Below are positions 51,101 through 63,100 of a stretch of DNA of 64,000 nucleotides, in pieces. Position 1 is the first letter of the stretch. The number at the start of each line of letters is the position of its first letter. Source of the stretch: Rhinopomastus cyanomelas (taxonomy: Eukaryota; Chordata; Aves; Bucerotiformes; Rhinopomastidae); NCBI GenBank assembly GCA_013400115.1, contig VXBP01002341.1:152907-216906 (forward strand), given 5' to 3'. Made by a program: the position numbers and the translations under genes. The notes beneath the pieces were generated by a model. It worked only from the letters and a program-made list of their open reading frames with translations. It had not been told where the DNA came from and searched no databases.

Positions 51101-54100
51101 ACCAAGAGCTCTTCCAAAGCATTTAAAGCTGATACCTAGCTGTGACAAATGGCCACATTTCTTTTGCTCAGAAAAGCAGCTGACGTGTTTAAGCTTTTGC
51201 TTTGTCTTGTTGTAGCAGCCAAACCACTGCTGTTTCTTGTGGGTGATACATGAGATGGCATCTGTGGACTTGTCTCCTTAGTCAGCAAAATGTTTGCCAG
51301 CCTGATCTAGTTTCTGAGGGGCTAATAGTAGAGCATGGAGACAAATTAACTTGTTTCAGGACCATGAGGGGTTAGCTGCACTTTCTGTGTGAATAAGAGG
51401 CAGAAAAAGATCTCTTAATGAGTTTTATAAGATGCTGAGTGTTAAATCTGTGCTTCTGCTTGGCTTCATCCTGCTGTAGGAGGTTCACTGTGACTGATGT
51501 GTTGATTTGCCTTTTCTTGGACACTATGTCAGCAGCAGTGTCTCTTACAAGTATATTAATGCTTTGTTAGGTGAGGGAGTGAAAATGGTGTAAGAGGGGA
51601 AAATTGTCTCTTATTAGATTAGTTTTTTACCCTGTTGGTTTATTATCCTGAATTGGTTCACCCAGGATCTGACAGATGATGGTGCTGTGGAGACTGAAGT
51701 GGGAATAGGCTTGCGTTTCCTGATGGCAGCTGACTAGTAAATCCCAGTTGTATTTGAGGTGGAGTTCTCAGACTGCCATTCGGCGATGAAGCTTCTTTTC
51801 TTTTTAGCCTCTAGTGCAAAGGAAGCACTCAATGACAAGTGTTAATACTGTTGAAAAGGAAATTAAACACTGAGGTGTTTCCAGATGTGAAGATGTTAAA
51901 GCTCCAGGCTCCCTTCCTGGTATCTGTTGACAGTATGGGGCTCATGACTGTTTTTAACAAATGAGATGAGCAATGGTGGGGGCATTATCATTGCATGTAG
52001 ACTGATGAGATGTAAATAAAATTAAATTTTCTTACTTACCTTTTTGCAAGGGGGCACTAAAATTCAATTATTGTCTCTGTTTGGAAATAGAGGAATGTTT
52101 TAAAGCCCAATTTGATTATGTGGTCTTCTGCATTATCTTAAGAGTTCTCATACCTTAGGAATGATTTGTATATTTTTTCCATTTTCTTCTTGACCTAGAG
52201 TTAATGAAAGTTAATATTTTGCAATATCTTAGGAAGTCAAAGTCACGTGGACTATGAATTTTAGTAGTAATTCTCGATCATACATTAACTGAAGCATTCA
52301 GAAATTAGGGGGGAAAATGTCAATCATTTTTTCTATCCATTATGGGGAAAAGGTTGGGAGGATGAGTACTTTTTGAGGGAGGTACTTATGTTTTAAATAT
52401 ACATGGTTTGGGAAGTTCAGTTTACACAGACACAGTCTGCCGGAAGTACTTAATATGAAGCTGACTTGTAAAATTTGTGATTTTTAAGTATAGTTTTAAT
52501 ATTCTGGAAAAAGAAAAAAAAATGAATCACTGTTGCAGAAACCCATTGTAACCAGAATAATGAAGGGCTAGCAGAACATTTTTTTCCAGAATTTTATTAT
52601 TTTGTATTTCTTAGGTACTTCTGGCAATTATTAACATGTGTGTGTTTTGAAATACATTTCTGCATTTCCTTCTTTTCACTAAAAATTTGTCACAATTCTA
52701 GCTAAATTTTATTTGATGAGTTTAGAGCAGTATCTCTGCCTTTCAGTCTGAGAGCAGTATTAATGGCCCAGTCATAGGAGTTTGTGTGGCAGTAACTTCT
52801 TAATTGCATTCAAATGCATTTCAGTTTATTTTTGAATTTATTTTCTGATTAAACTGGAGCATATAATACATAACTCATTATCAGTGACTTCCTATGTTGC
52901 TGACATAACAAGTGTGTTTAAGGCATCCCCTGTGCCCTCTCATGCCATCTGTTTGTACACCCATTATGTCAAATAGTCCTAATCCAGAATAAGCACTGGA
53001 AAGTGCTTTATTTTGTTAGAATCTTTCCAAGGGTTAATTATTCCCTGAAATATTATCGTTTGTAACTACAGATGCGTTATTTAAAGGTTTCTTTAACTTG
53101 AAGTCAAATATTATTCTTTATACTTTCTGAAACCTATTGTATATAAAATAAACATCAACAGGATAATGTAGGCTGAAACTATTATTCATGGTACTTTGGA
53201 ACATTTCAAGCTGTATTTCCCCAGGCAATAAAATAAGCAAGCAGAAGCCTCTTGTAGGTAGGCGTAATTGGGCCAGGGGGGTTGCCTTTAAAGGGGAGCA
53301 TTAGGCATCGGGTCAGGTCTTAGAAAACTGAATTTTAGTTAGTTACTTGCATGTCTTAGAAGTTAGCAGGGTAAATGATCAATGACTCAGTAGGGCATTT
53401 CTCACAGGGTGTTGTACACAGTTTTTGTGCAGCTTCTGACAAAATGGAAATAATTGTATATTGGGATCACTGTATATTGTAAATCACTGTATTTAGATTC
53501 TACAGTTAAGCAAATTCTACAATCAGCACAACGGTGGACAAAATTTAATAAGCTTTTAAACTGACTGCCATGGTCTTTTGTAATAGAAGCTACTGAGAGA
53601 AGTGTCAAAATTCCCCATGTACCTAGGATGTGTAATGCAGAACTTGTAGCAATATGTTCACATAGCTTTTTCTGGGCAAACATGGCAAAACATCGAAGGC
53701 TTCTACAGATTAAAATTAATTCCTTGCAAGATCAGCGCCTGAAGGCCTCATTAATTTTAACACCACTTATAATTGATTCTGGGAAGTAACAGATGTTCCT
53801 TATATTTTATAATCTTCAGTTTGAGCAAACATTATATACAAAAAGCCTGCTCATTTTCAAGACACATTACTAAAACTGCATACAACCTAAAATGGCATTT
53901 TCTCGTAACAGTCGATGGCTTGTTACACTGCTGTAACTAGTCTGACTTATTCATAAGTGATTTTATGCCATTTGTCTGTTAGCTGAGATTAGTTATTTTG
54001 TTCTGTTGTGGGAAGCATTTGTTCAAGAAATTAGACAAATTCAGTTTGCTATTGTGCTCAAAAACCTAATGAACTTCAGTACTTCGCTCAAGCGCTCTCA

Positions 54101-57100
54101 TAAAAATACCTAATATTGTGTGGGATTTTACGTCTTCTCAGTCTCTACTTAAAAATAAATACTGAACTTTACTACATTTTTAAATAGAAAGGCTTTGTCT
54201 CGGTCTTCTTTCCTCTAATGTTAAACACTTTTCACACTCATTGAGCATGATTGATTCAGTGTTTTTCCCCTCAGGCTGCTGCCTCCCCTTTCCCTGCCTT
54301 CTGAAGCTCTGTGGACATTTAAATGGCGGTGAAATATTTAAACAAAACATTTTAATAGAATAAAGTGAGAAGTGATTGTTGTGATTAATACTTCCGATAT
54401 ACCAACTATTCATGTTACAGATCTAAGAAAGTAGGATTCTATTTTAAAAGATTTATGGAAATAAGCATGTGTGTGAAAAGCTAACATTACTAATGGTGCT
54501 CCTGCAGAAGTGGTATTATGGGTTCTCTACCGTTTTGTGGTGTGATTGTGAATACAGTGGTTTATTAGAAAATATTTTTCTCATTAATCTCCAATCTACA
54601 AGCAATATAAACTATGTCTTGTCTGGAGGACTGCTGCAACACAGAGATCTGTGTCCTGCTTCTGCTGTTTTGATGGTATCTAAGGTCTTTAAGTATCTGC
54701 TCCTTATGCAAACTGAATTAGGTATTAATCTCCACCCTTAATGAAGCATTCTACTGAAGTATTCAGTGTCGTCTTGGCTTTTGTCGACTTTTTTCATGGA
54801 TAAGATTTACCATACATTTATAATTATGTACAAGACAGTTTTATGAAGGGCCAGTAGCCCCATCTTTTTCTGTCTTTTGCACGGCAGATGTCAGTGTTAT
54901 ACCTGAAATCCAAGAGCTTCAATACAGACATTACAAAAAATTAATTTTGTTACTTTTTTGTAAAGTACTTTTCTCATTGAACTGCTAGAAATCGTCAGTA
55001 GATGACTGTAGCATATATGACTGTAGGGACAAAGTAGGAAGATTTCCTAGAAATACCCAGTCAGACCTTTGAAAACCTTCTCATCTCAAAAAAAAATATT
55101 CTCTAGAAAATCTAATTAATGCTCTGTTTTCTTGAAGTCTTTCTTTTTCCTTACAGGGTTGCTGAGCAATTTTTTTTGCTTCGCATGTTCCATATGAATT
55201 TAGCTGATCTGTTTTTCAGTACAATAGGCAATTTCATGAATTTATTTGCAAAAGCACATTTACTGCTAATAATAAACCAACAAATCAGTATTTCAAAGGA
55301 CTTTTAGATTATAAAAGTAAATATGGTGACGCTTGAGAGAGTTGAGCGCAGAGCCACAAAGATGATTAAGAGAGTAGAACATCTCACTTGTGAGGAAAGG
55401 TGAGGCAGCTGGGTCTCTTTAGCTTGGGAAAAAAGGAGACTGAGGGGTGACCTCATTAATGTTGATAAATACGTGAAGGGTGGATGTCAGGAGGATGGAG
55501 CCAGGCTCTTCTTAGTGACGTCCAATGGTATGACAAGGACCAATGAACATAAGCTGGAGCGTAGGAGGTTCCACATAAATATGAGATGGAACTTCTTCGC
55601 AGTGAGAGTGAGAGAGTGCTGAAGCAGGCTGCCCAGGTAGGTTGTGGAGTCTCCTTCTTGGAGATGTTTAAAACCTGCCTGGACTTATTCTTGTGTGACT
55701 TGATTTAGGTGATGCTGCTGTGGCGGGGGAATTGGACTAGATGATCTTTCAAGTTCCCTTCCAAACTCTAATTAACGTTCTGTGATTCTGTAAAGCCACT
55801 ATTCCTAAATTCCATTTTTTGGGGACAGTGTGCTGGACTGCCTCTGAACTGCTGCTAGTTATTAAAAAAATTAAAGTAAATTATGATGTGGTACTGTCAG
55901 GTCAAATGCAAATAATTTATTCAAAATAATTATAAATCTAAAATTTGGTTTGTGGTTCAGAAACCCTTGAAGAGTTTTGTATGGTGCTAAATGCTTTCCA
56001 CATGCAGTAATGAAAGTATTAATTTGATGTACAGGCTCACTGAAGTGAGGTCCAGTGTCTGTGTGGTGACATTGTACAAAGATCTCTCCACATATTTACT
56101 CTTGTTTGGTGTTGCTGCTTTCAAGTGATGTCAAGTTGAGCTGTTATGTGGAGAGGAATTACAGTGTGCGGACTCGGGCTGAGGAGAGCTCCTACGTTTT
56201 ATGACATAAAACTGCTAAAAGTACCAGTTAGTGTCTTTATGAAGAATGCTTTACAGGTAAAAGATTAAAGTACTGCAGTTGGAATAAAGAATTGTTTGGT
56301 TGGTTTTTTTTACTTTTGTGGCGCGACAAGTGCACTGATTTCATAATTTGCAAAGAGGAATAGGAACAAGTTACAGACCTAAACATGAACCTTCTAAGTT
56401 CCTGTGCCAAATTCCTGCTCTTTTTCCTTTTTTTCAAGTTTGGGTTGCTAGTGGAAGGATGAAGGCTGGTGCTTAAACCGTAGATATTTAGAAGTCAGGA
56501 TAATTTACTGTGGTTTTGAGCTCCAAAAAATGATTTTGTAGTATAAGGACAAATTATTTTGTAGTATAAGAATAACATATTTATCTGAAATGTTTTCATC
56601 TTCTATATTTATTTGCCTCATTAAGCAACTTAAGGAAATCACTATTTCATTTTGACTACACCTATCTGTAAAGCCAGAAGTCAGATTTGCAACATTAACT
56701 GCTTTTAGTTTAATTCTATTTAGCTTAAGGTAAACTTGTGTTTTAAGAAGTAAATTCCTGACTTAGCTTTGGTGTCTGCTTTTTCACAGAGTGTAGGTAC
56801 ATCCCTGCCCATTCACTTAATCATTTTAAAGATGTTTCTGTTTAAAGGGTTTTTTTGTAGTTTGCTTTAAATTTTTTGTGTAGTCTAATAAAAGTATAGG
56901 CAAGTTTGTAATTAGAAGTGTGAGCTGAACAGTTGGGGAACGTATGTTATCATGCAGCTTTAAGTATTTAAATACATGTGTATTTTTTCCCAAACAATGT
57001 CAGTAGAAAATAAGCAATGCTTCCTTACCCATTGTATGCATTTGCAATCCTTTTTGAAAGGATAACCTTGCAATAAGAGATTTTAGTGGAACATGCTACT

Positions 57101-60100
57101 GGATCATATGCTTTCTTTGCAGTTCTTCTAAAAGCAGACAGCTTTCCTCTTTGAACTGTATTTTGCCTAATTCAATGGGGTGTTTTATCACTTAGAATCA
57201 TAGACTCTTTATGGCTGGAAAGGACCTCCAGGATCATCAAGTCTAGCACTCAACCCAAGATCTCCCTAACCCATAGACCATGGCCTCAAGTGCTCTATCT
57301 GCTTGTTTTTTAAACACCTTCAGGGATGGAGACACCACCACCTCCCTGGTTAACCTGTTCCAGTGCCCAACCCCTCTCTCAGTAAAGAACTTCTTCCTAA
57401 TATCCAACCTAAGCTTTGCCTGACGCAACTTGAGGCCATTTCCCCTTGTCCTATCTTTAGTAATGTGGGAGACAAGACCAGCACCAGCCTCACTATGACT
57501 TCTTTCTAGGTAGTTGTAGAGAGTGATAAGTTCTCCTCTTGATCTCCTCTTCTCTAGACTAAATAACCCCAGTTCCCTCAGCCACTCCTCATATTTTCTG
57601 CATCTCTCTCTGCCCTTGTTGCTTCAGCACCTCAATGTCCTTCCTATACTGTGGCGCCCGCAGGTAGGCGCAGTACTCAAGGTGTGGTCTCACGAGTGCT
57701 GAGTACAGGGGCACCATCACCTCCCTCCTGCTGGTTACACAGTTCTTGATCCAGGCCAGGATGCTATTGGCTGCCTTGGCCACCTGGGCACACTGCTGGC
57801 TCATGTTCAGCTGGCTGTCAAGCAGCCCCGCACTTCTACATCTTTTACTGCTTAAAGATTCAATAGTAAATATTGAGATGCTTCCTTTGTCAGTTTAATG
57901 CCTTATCATGTCTTTGTGTCCTCTGGAGAGAGGGAATTTTGTTAGAGCATTATTAATAATATGGCTGAGTTTACTACCCTTTGCTCAGAAAGTTATGCTC
58001 ATTTTTCTTTCCAACTGCTATGAACCTAAAAGTTTTCATGATAAAAGTATAAATTGATAACTTTCTGTTGAGAAGATGAATTAATGTTTCTGCTTATTAA
58101 TCTCTAGTAAATATTTAGGTAGAACTTGGTTGGAAGTTTGTGAGGAAACTGACAGAGGGTTCTACAGTCTGTTTGGTAATGGTGATTTTTAGAGATTTAT
58201 CTCAAAAAAACATGTTGGGAAAGATGCAATGCAGAAGAAAATGTCAAATTGACTTTTTCTGTAAAATTACTACAAAGTACTGAGAAAGGTTGAAATCGTG
58301 CCCATACTTTACATTATTTTGTTTTCCATGTGAGCAATTTGACTTCCCTTGGAAGCAAGTAAGAACACTTGAGGGGGAAGTGCTCAACTGCACATGAGAA
58401 TGCTCAGCGGCGATTGATACTAACATGTGGTCTTTATTATGGAAAAAGTTGATGAAATCTCAACTAGAATGTGGTCTGTGTCTTGATTTACATTCCCTTC
58501 CTTTCCAGAAACAGTTTCTAATATAGAAAGGTCAACTTTTGCCCTCAGATGTCTCAATGCGTTGCCCATGAGACTCAAAAGAAACATGTTTAAAATCTGA
58601 AGCTATAGATATATAATACAAGATGCTCTTAATCCACAGGAGCTACTTGTCCAAAGACCCTACCATCAGTAATTTGTGAAAGATTTTAAGATTCCTCAAA
58701 TAGAAAAGGCACACTGCTGTAACTGAGTGTAACCTTATGAAAAGTCAGTCTGTCCTTGCCAAATTCCTGCTCTTTTTTTTCTTTTTTTCAAGTTTGAGTT
58801 GCTCGTGGGAGGATGAGGGCTGATTCTTAAAGTGTACGTGGAAACAGTGGACCAGTATTAGTCACTCCAATAGTGATAGTGTGCTAATGGTGTAATATTT
58901 TCTAGGCTTATGCTAGCTATTGGAGAAAGAACAATTCTGCGGTGTGGCTGGATTTGAAAGAGAACGACGAGTTATTTGGAGTTATTATTATGGAGTTATT
59001 GTCATTAATTTTTTTGTGATTGAAACATTGTTTGGCTAATACATTCTGCCTTTTTGTTTTAGTTGGCTTATAGCCTATTTAAGGGAAAAATGAAAATACA
59101 AAAAAGCCAATCACATTTTTAAGATGCATTTGTGAATTTATTTTCTCACACAGGCTTTTAAACAAATACCATATAACAATATTTCTTTTCAGATGTCTCT
59201 CAGTAGGGAGAAAAAATAGTATTGGTGTTACTGGACGAAGAGAATGACAGATGTCTCAGTTTGTTTGTCCAGTCCCTCTGACGAAAGGCACACGCTCATT
59301 TCCAGATTGTGTGGATTTACAGAAGTTTGCATCACACCTCCTTTCCCATGAATTACAAATAAGTTTGTATGATCTTTCTTCACTGATACCTAATGCAACA
59401 CAGGGAGCATTTAAAACAGGGAGCTTTGTGTATTGTGAACCCGTAATCTTTCTGAACAAATAACGTTGATAAGAAATTATGTATTTTAGTGGTGATAGAG
59501 CCTCACTGGGAAGATTACCATTAGCTTTTTGCTTTACTTAGTTCCTTATGTTATTAGTCCAAAGCTTGACATGTCTCCATTCCAAAGCAGCCATAGATTC
59601 TTAAGTGGTGATATCATCAGTGAAAGAAGATAAAAATCCACTGAAGTAATGTACTAAGGGGAGTAACAATGTGACAGAAGTTGAAATTTAAACAGCTTTC
59701 ATTCTTTGTTTGATTTTTCACACTGCAGACTAAATTATTTCCTTATCTGATTGAAAAAGTTATGCTTGGTGGTGGCACCTGCTTCATTTTTTTGCATCTT
59801 GAAAGAACATTAAATGCCAAGTCTTTCTATATCAAGGGAAACTAATTTCATATATCTTGAAATTGATCTATTATGTGTCCAGATCTTCATAGCTGAATTC
59901 AGCTAGAATAGCATACTTTGTATTTAAGGGCAGCAAAATTGCTAAGGTGTAGTGGTTTCTGGCAAGACATGGAATTGAAAAGTAAAGGGAGACTTGTCTT
60001 AAATCTCCTACTCCTTTTGAAAATTATGTTATTTATGTTCATTATGTTCTTTTTGTCATTCTGTCACTGTAAAAACACTGGTGATGCAGGTAGGTATGTA

Positions 60101-63100
60101 CTTGTTTTAGAGTTCTTTTCTCTGGGATAAGAAATAGAAGGAACTCAGCAAAAGAAGGACCCTTGTAAACTTTCTCCATCTGATGTACCCTATAATTTTA
60201 AAAATTATATCTCCACATAAATTTGAAGTCTTTCCTGTTTCTTCTAAACATGTTACCAAGTTTATATCAAGCCATGGTAGGTTTGACAGTTTGGCATGGC
60301 TAACTTGCTTTGCACTTAGTATGGCTATGATCCCCTTAATCTCAACTGGGAAATGCACAAGAGGAAAAAAAAAAGTAGGAACTCTTCAGCAGATACCGCT
60401 CTTTGCCTTACGTTATCAAATCCGTAAAGGTGATTTGACTCCTGACTGGAAAGAATATGCTTTGCTTCCAAGTATAATGTTAGAAGTAGTGTTACACAGT
60501 ATATAGCAAAGTGTGATATTTGTATTAAGAAGTTTAATGAAGTCTTGTGCCTTTGAAGCTTACACACCCCCGTGCACAGCCAGAGTTCAGCATTTTCTTT
60601 TGTATTGAAATTAGGTGACATGCCACAGGCAGAGTTGATAAAACGAAGCAGTTCTCTGATCAAGTTAATACACTTAACAAATCTTACAGACATTTCTAAC
60701 TCCAGCTTCTCATAGTAAATAACTGCAATGTACAGCAAACTTACTGGCAGTGTGCAAGTTCATTTGCGTACTTTGTAGACTACTTTGTTCTACATTCAAA
60801 AATGCTCATGATGCTTTTTACCATTTCTTTCTTCAAGCAATAGTTTATTTCACTTTCCTTACCTAAGCAGTTTTTCTATTACTTGTGGTTCCTTTTCAAA
60901 AATTACCGTACTAGAAAAAGAAATGTGAAGTAAAACGTGTAATGATGGCTTCTAGGGCTGAACAGGATGAAACTAAATCTAGCAGGGGGCATTTATATAA
61001 GCTTATTTTTGGAGAGGCTTTTCTAAGTCCATTCAAGTAATTAACATACTAATATACATTTGAGATCTGTAATCTGAAATACTTTTCAAGTGGATTAACA
61101 GTAAGTTTAAGATTTATATCAGTATAATTAGTAGAATTCTTCTGTTGCCTTGTCATGTGGTACTTTGGAATTAGTTATGTTACATCTTTCTCTAATATTA
61201 TTCAGAGAATATGTTAATAGTTAGTATATTATGTGAAGAAGTGCCCAAGAACCTTTAATCTTTATGGATGTTTTTCGTCAACATTCATTGCTAAGGATTT
61301 GTAAAATACACAGACTGATCAGGGCTGGACACGGCTCTGTGCCAGCTCACACAGTTAAGCGGTTAAAGCACTTGAATTATAAGCCTAACAAATTTCCATA
61401 AAAACTGATTACTTTTTTCAATTTTTAGTTTACTGTTGTTGCCAGATGCTAGTGTATTTAATGTATTTTATTTTTAAAAATGAAACAAGTGAGCAGGGAA
61501 CTTTTAAGTTTCCTTTGTGGCAGAAAGAGTACGGTAACGTGTAAGAAAAGACTGAGTCTGTCTGAAGCAAGATTGGATTACTTGATTTCTGTGGGTCACA
61601 CTGTGCCGTGAAAAGAAGCTGTTCAGCCCCCACTCTAGATCATTTTCTTTTTACCAGATGGAGGAGATCAGAGTAAAAGGGACCCATCCCTTTTCTCAGT
61701 CTCTGGTGGTGATGATGATCCAGCATTTGTTTTTCATTCAAACCACATGTTGAATAAGTGAAAAAGAGGAAATACACGCTGGTCATAGGTCAGGTGCAAC
61801 ACAGAGTTTATACAGATTTATTTTCTTTCTGGCATCTGCTATCCTGCATTTAAAGCTGCTGAGAGTTGTACTGCTTCCAGTTATTTTGAGGCAGGTTTTC
61901 TTAAATAGTGACATTTTGGGTTTGGCATATCCTACTGGCCAGACATCCAGCCTTCAGAGCTATAGAAACAGGCTGATTCTGCAGATGATAAAACTCTGCA
62001 GTAGACTCTGTCTTCAGCATTTCAACTGCCTGATGATCTCATAGGGTGGAAGCTTACCCTTGTGGCATGTGGCCTCAAATGAGCAATACTAAGCCAAAGA
62101 ATGAACCTGAAAACGTGTTAGGTGATACTGCAGAGTTGGGAATTAAGCACATCTTTAATTATCACTACTTGAGCATGTAGGAGACACTACATATATGCTG
62201 CAATCGACAAATAGGCATTTAATTTTAAAGCGGGTACAGATTATAAGCTAAAGGTTTCACTTTTCTCAGAGTAAGTTACATGTGCATTTATTTTATACTC
62301 AATTAGAAATACAGCAGTGTTCATTGCTTGCAACCAAAGGAGAATTAAGAAAAGTGACTGTATATATCAATTTCAGTCTTATTTGTTTTTATTGCTCCAA
62401 CACTTCTGGCAGTATTTTTATAGCTCTGACTAGATTATGAATTATGTTGGTTAGGAATTTGAAGGCAATAATTTCAAATTGTCCTTACGTGCCAGCCAGC
62501 CAAGACTAAATATGCATTTACAGCAGCTGTTTTGCAGATTTATAGGTAATATGTTTGTGTTTTTTCTTATCTCAAATTTTCTCCAACTTGCCAGCATTAT
62601 AAAGTACATTAGGATTAGAATTAATATCTTACTATGTGATATATGAAATTTTACAAGATTCTAGATGCGGAAAAGGTGAATCCAAATGGACATACATAGA
62701 GGGGATGGGAGTGGGTGAAGAGAAATGTTTAAAATAGTGCGTTCTTCATAATAAGAGTAATTAAGCACTGGAGGAGTTTGCTAACAGTCTGTGCGGTCTC
62801 CATCATTAGAAGCTTTTAAAACTTTGATGTTAGCCCTGCTTTGGGCTGAATGACTGTTGGAGGGCTCTTGTAATCTAAATTTTCATAAATCACAGAATCA
62901 GAATCATTACTGATTGGAAGGGTCCTCAAAAGATCATCTAATCCAATCCCCCTGCCACTACAGGATCACCTAGACCAAGTCACACAGGAACACATCCAGG
63001 CAGATTTTAAATGTCTCCACAGAAGGAGACTCTCCACAACTCCCCTGGGCAGCCTGTTCCAGTGCTCTGTCACCCTCGCTGTGAAGAAGTTCCTTCTCAT

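Noticed and set aside
60325..60738. A 137-codon minus-strand open frame
   Set aside because: No recognisable domain, no splice or promoter context, and an overlapping 107-codon frame on the other strand. Probably chance in an intron.
61311..61390. A tRNA-like stretch (AAGCGGTTAAAGCACTTG...)
   Set aside because: No B box or cloverleaf pairing could be made; resemblance is limited to a few bases.
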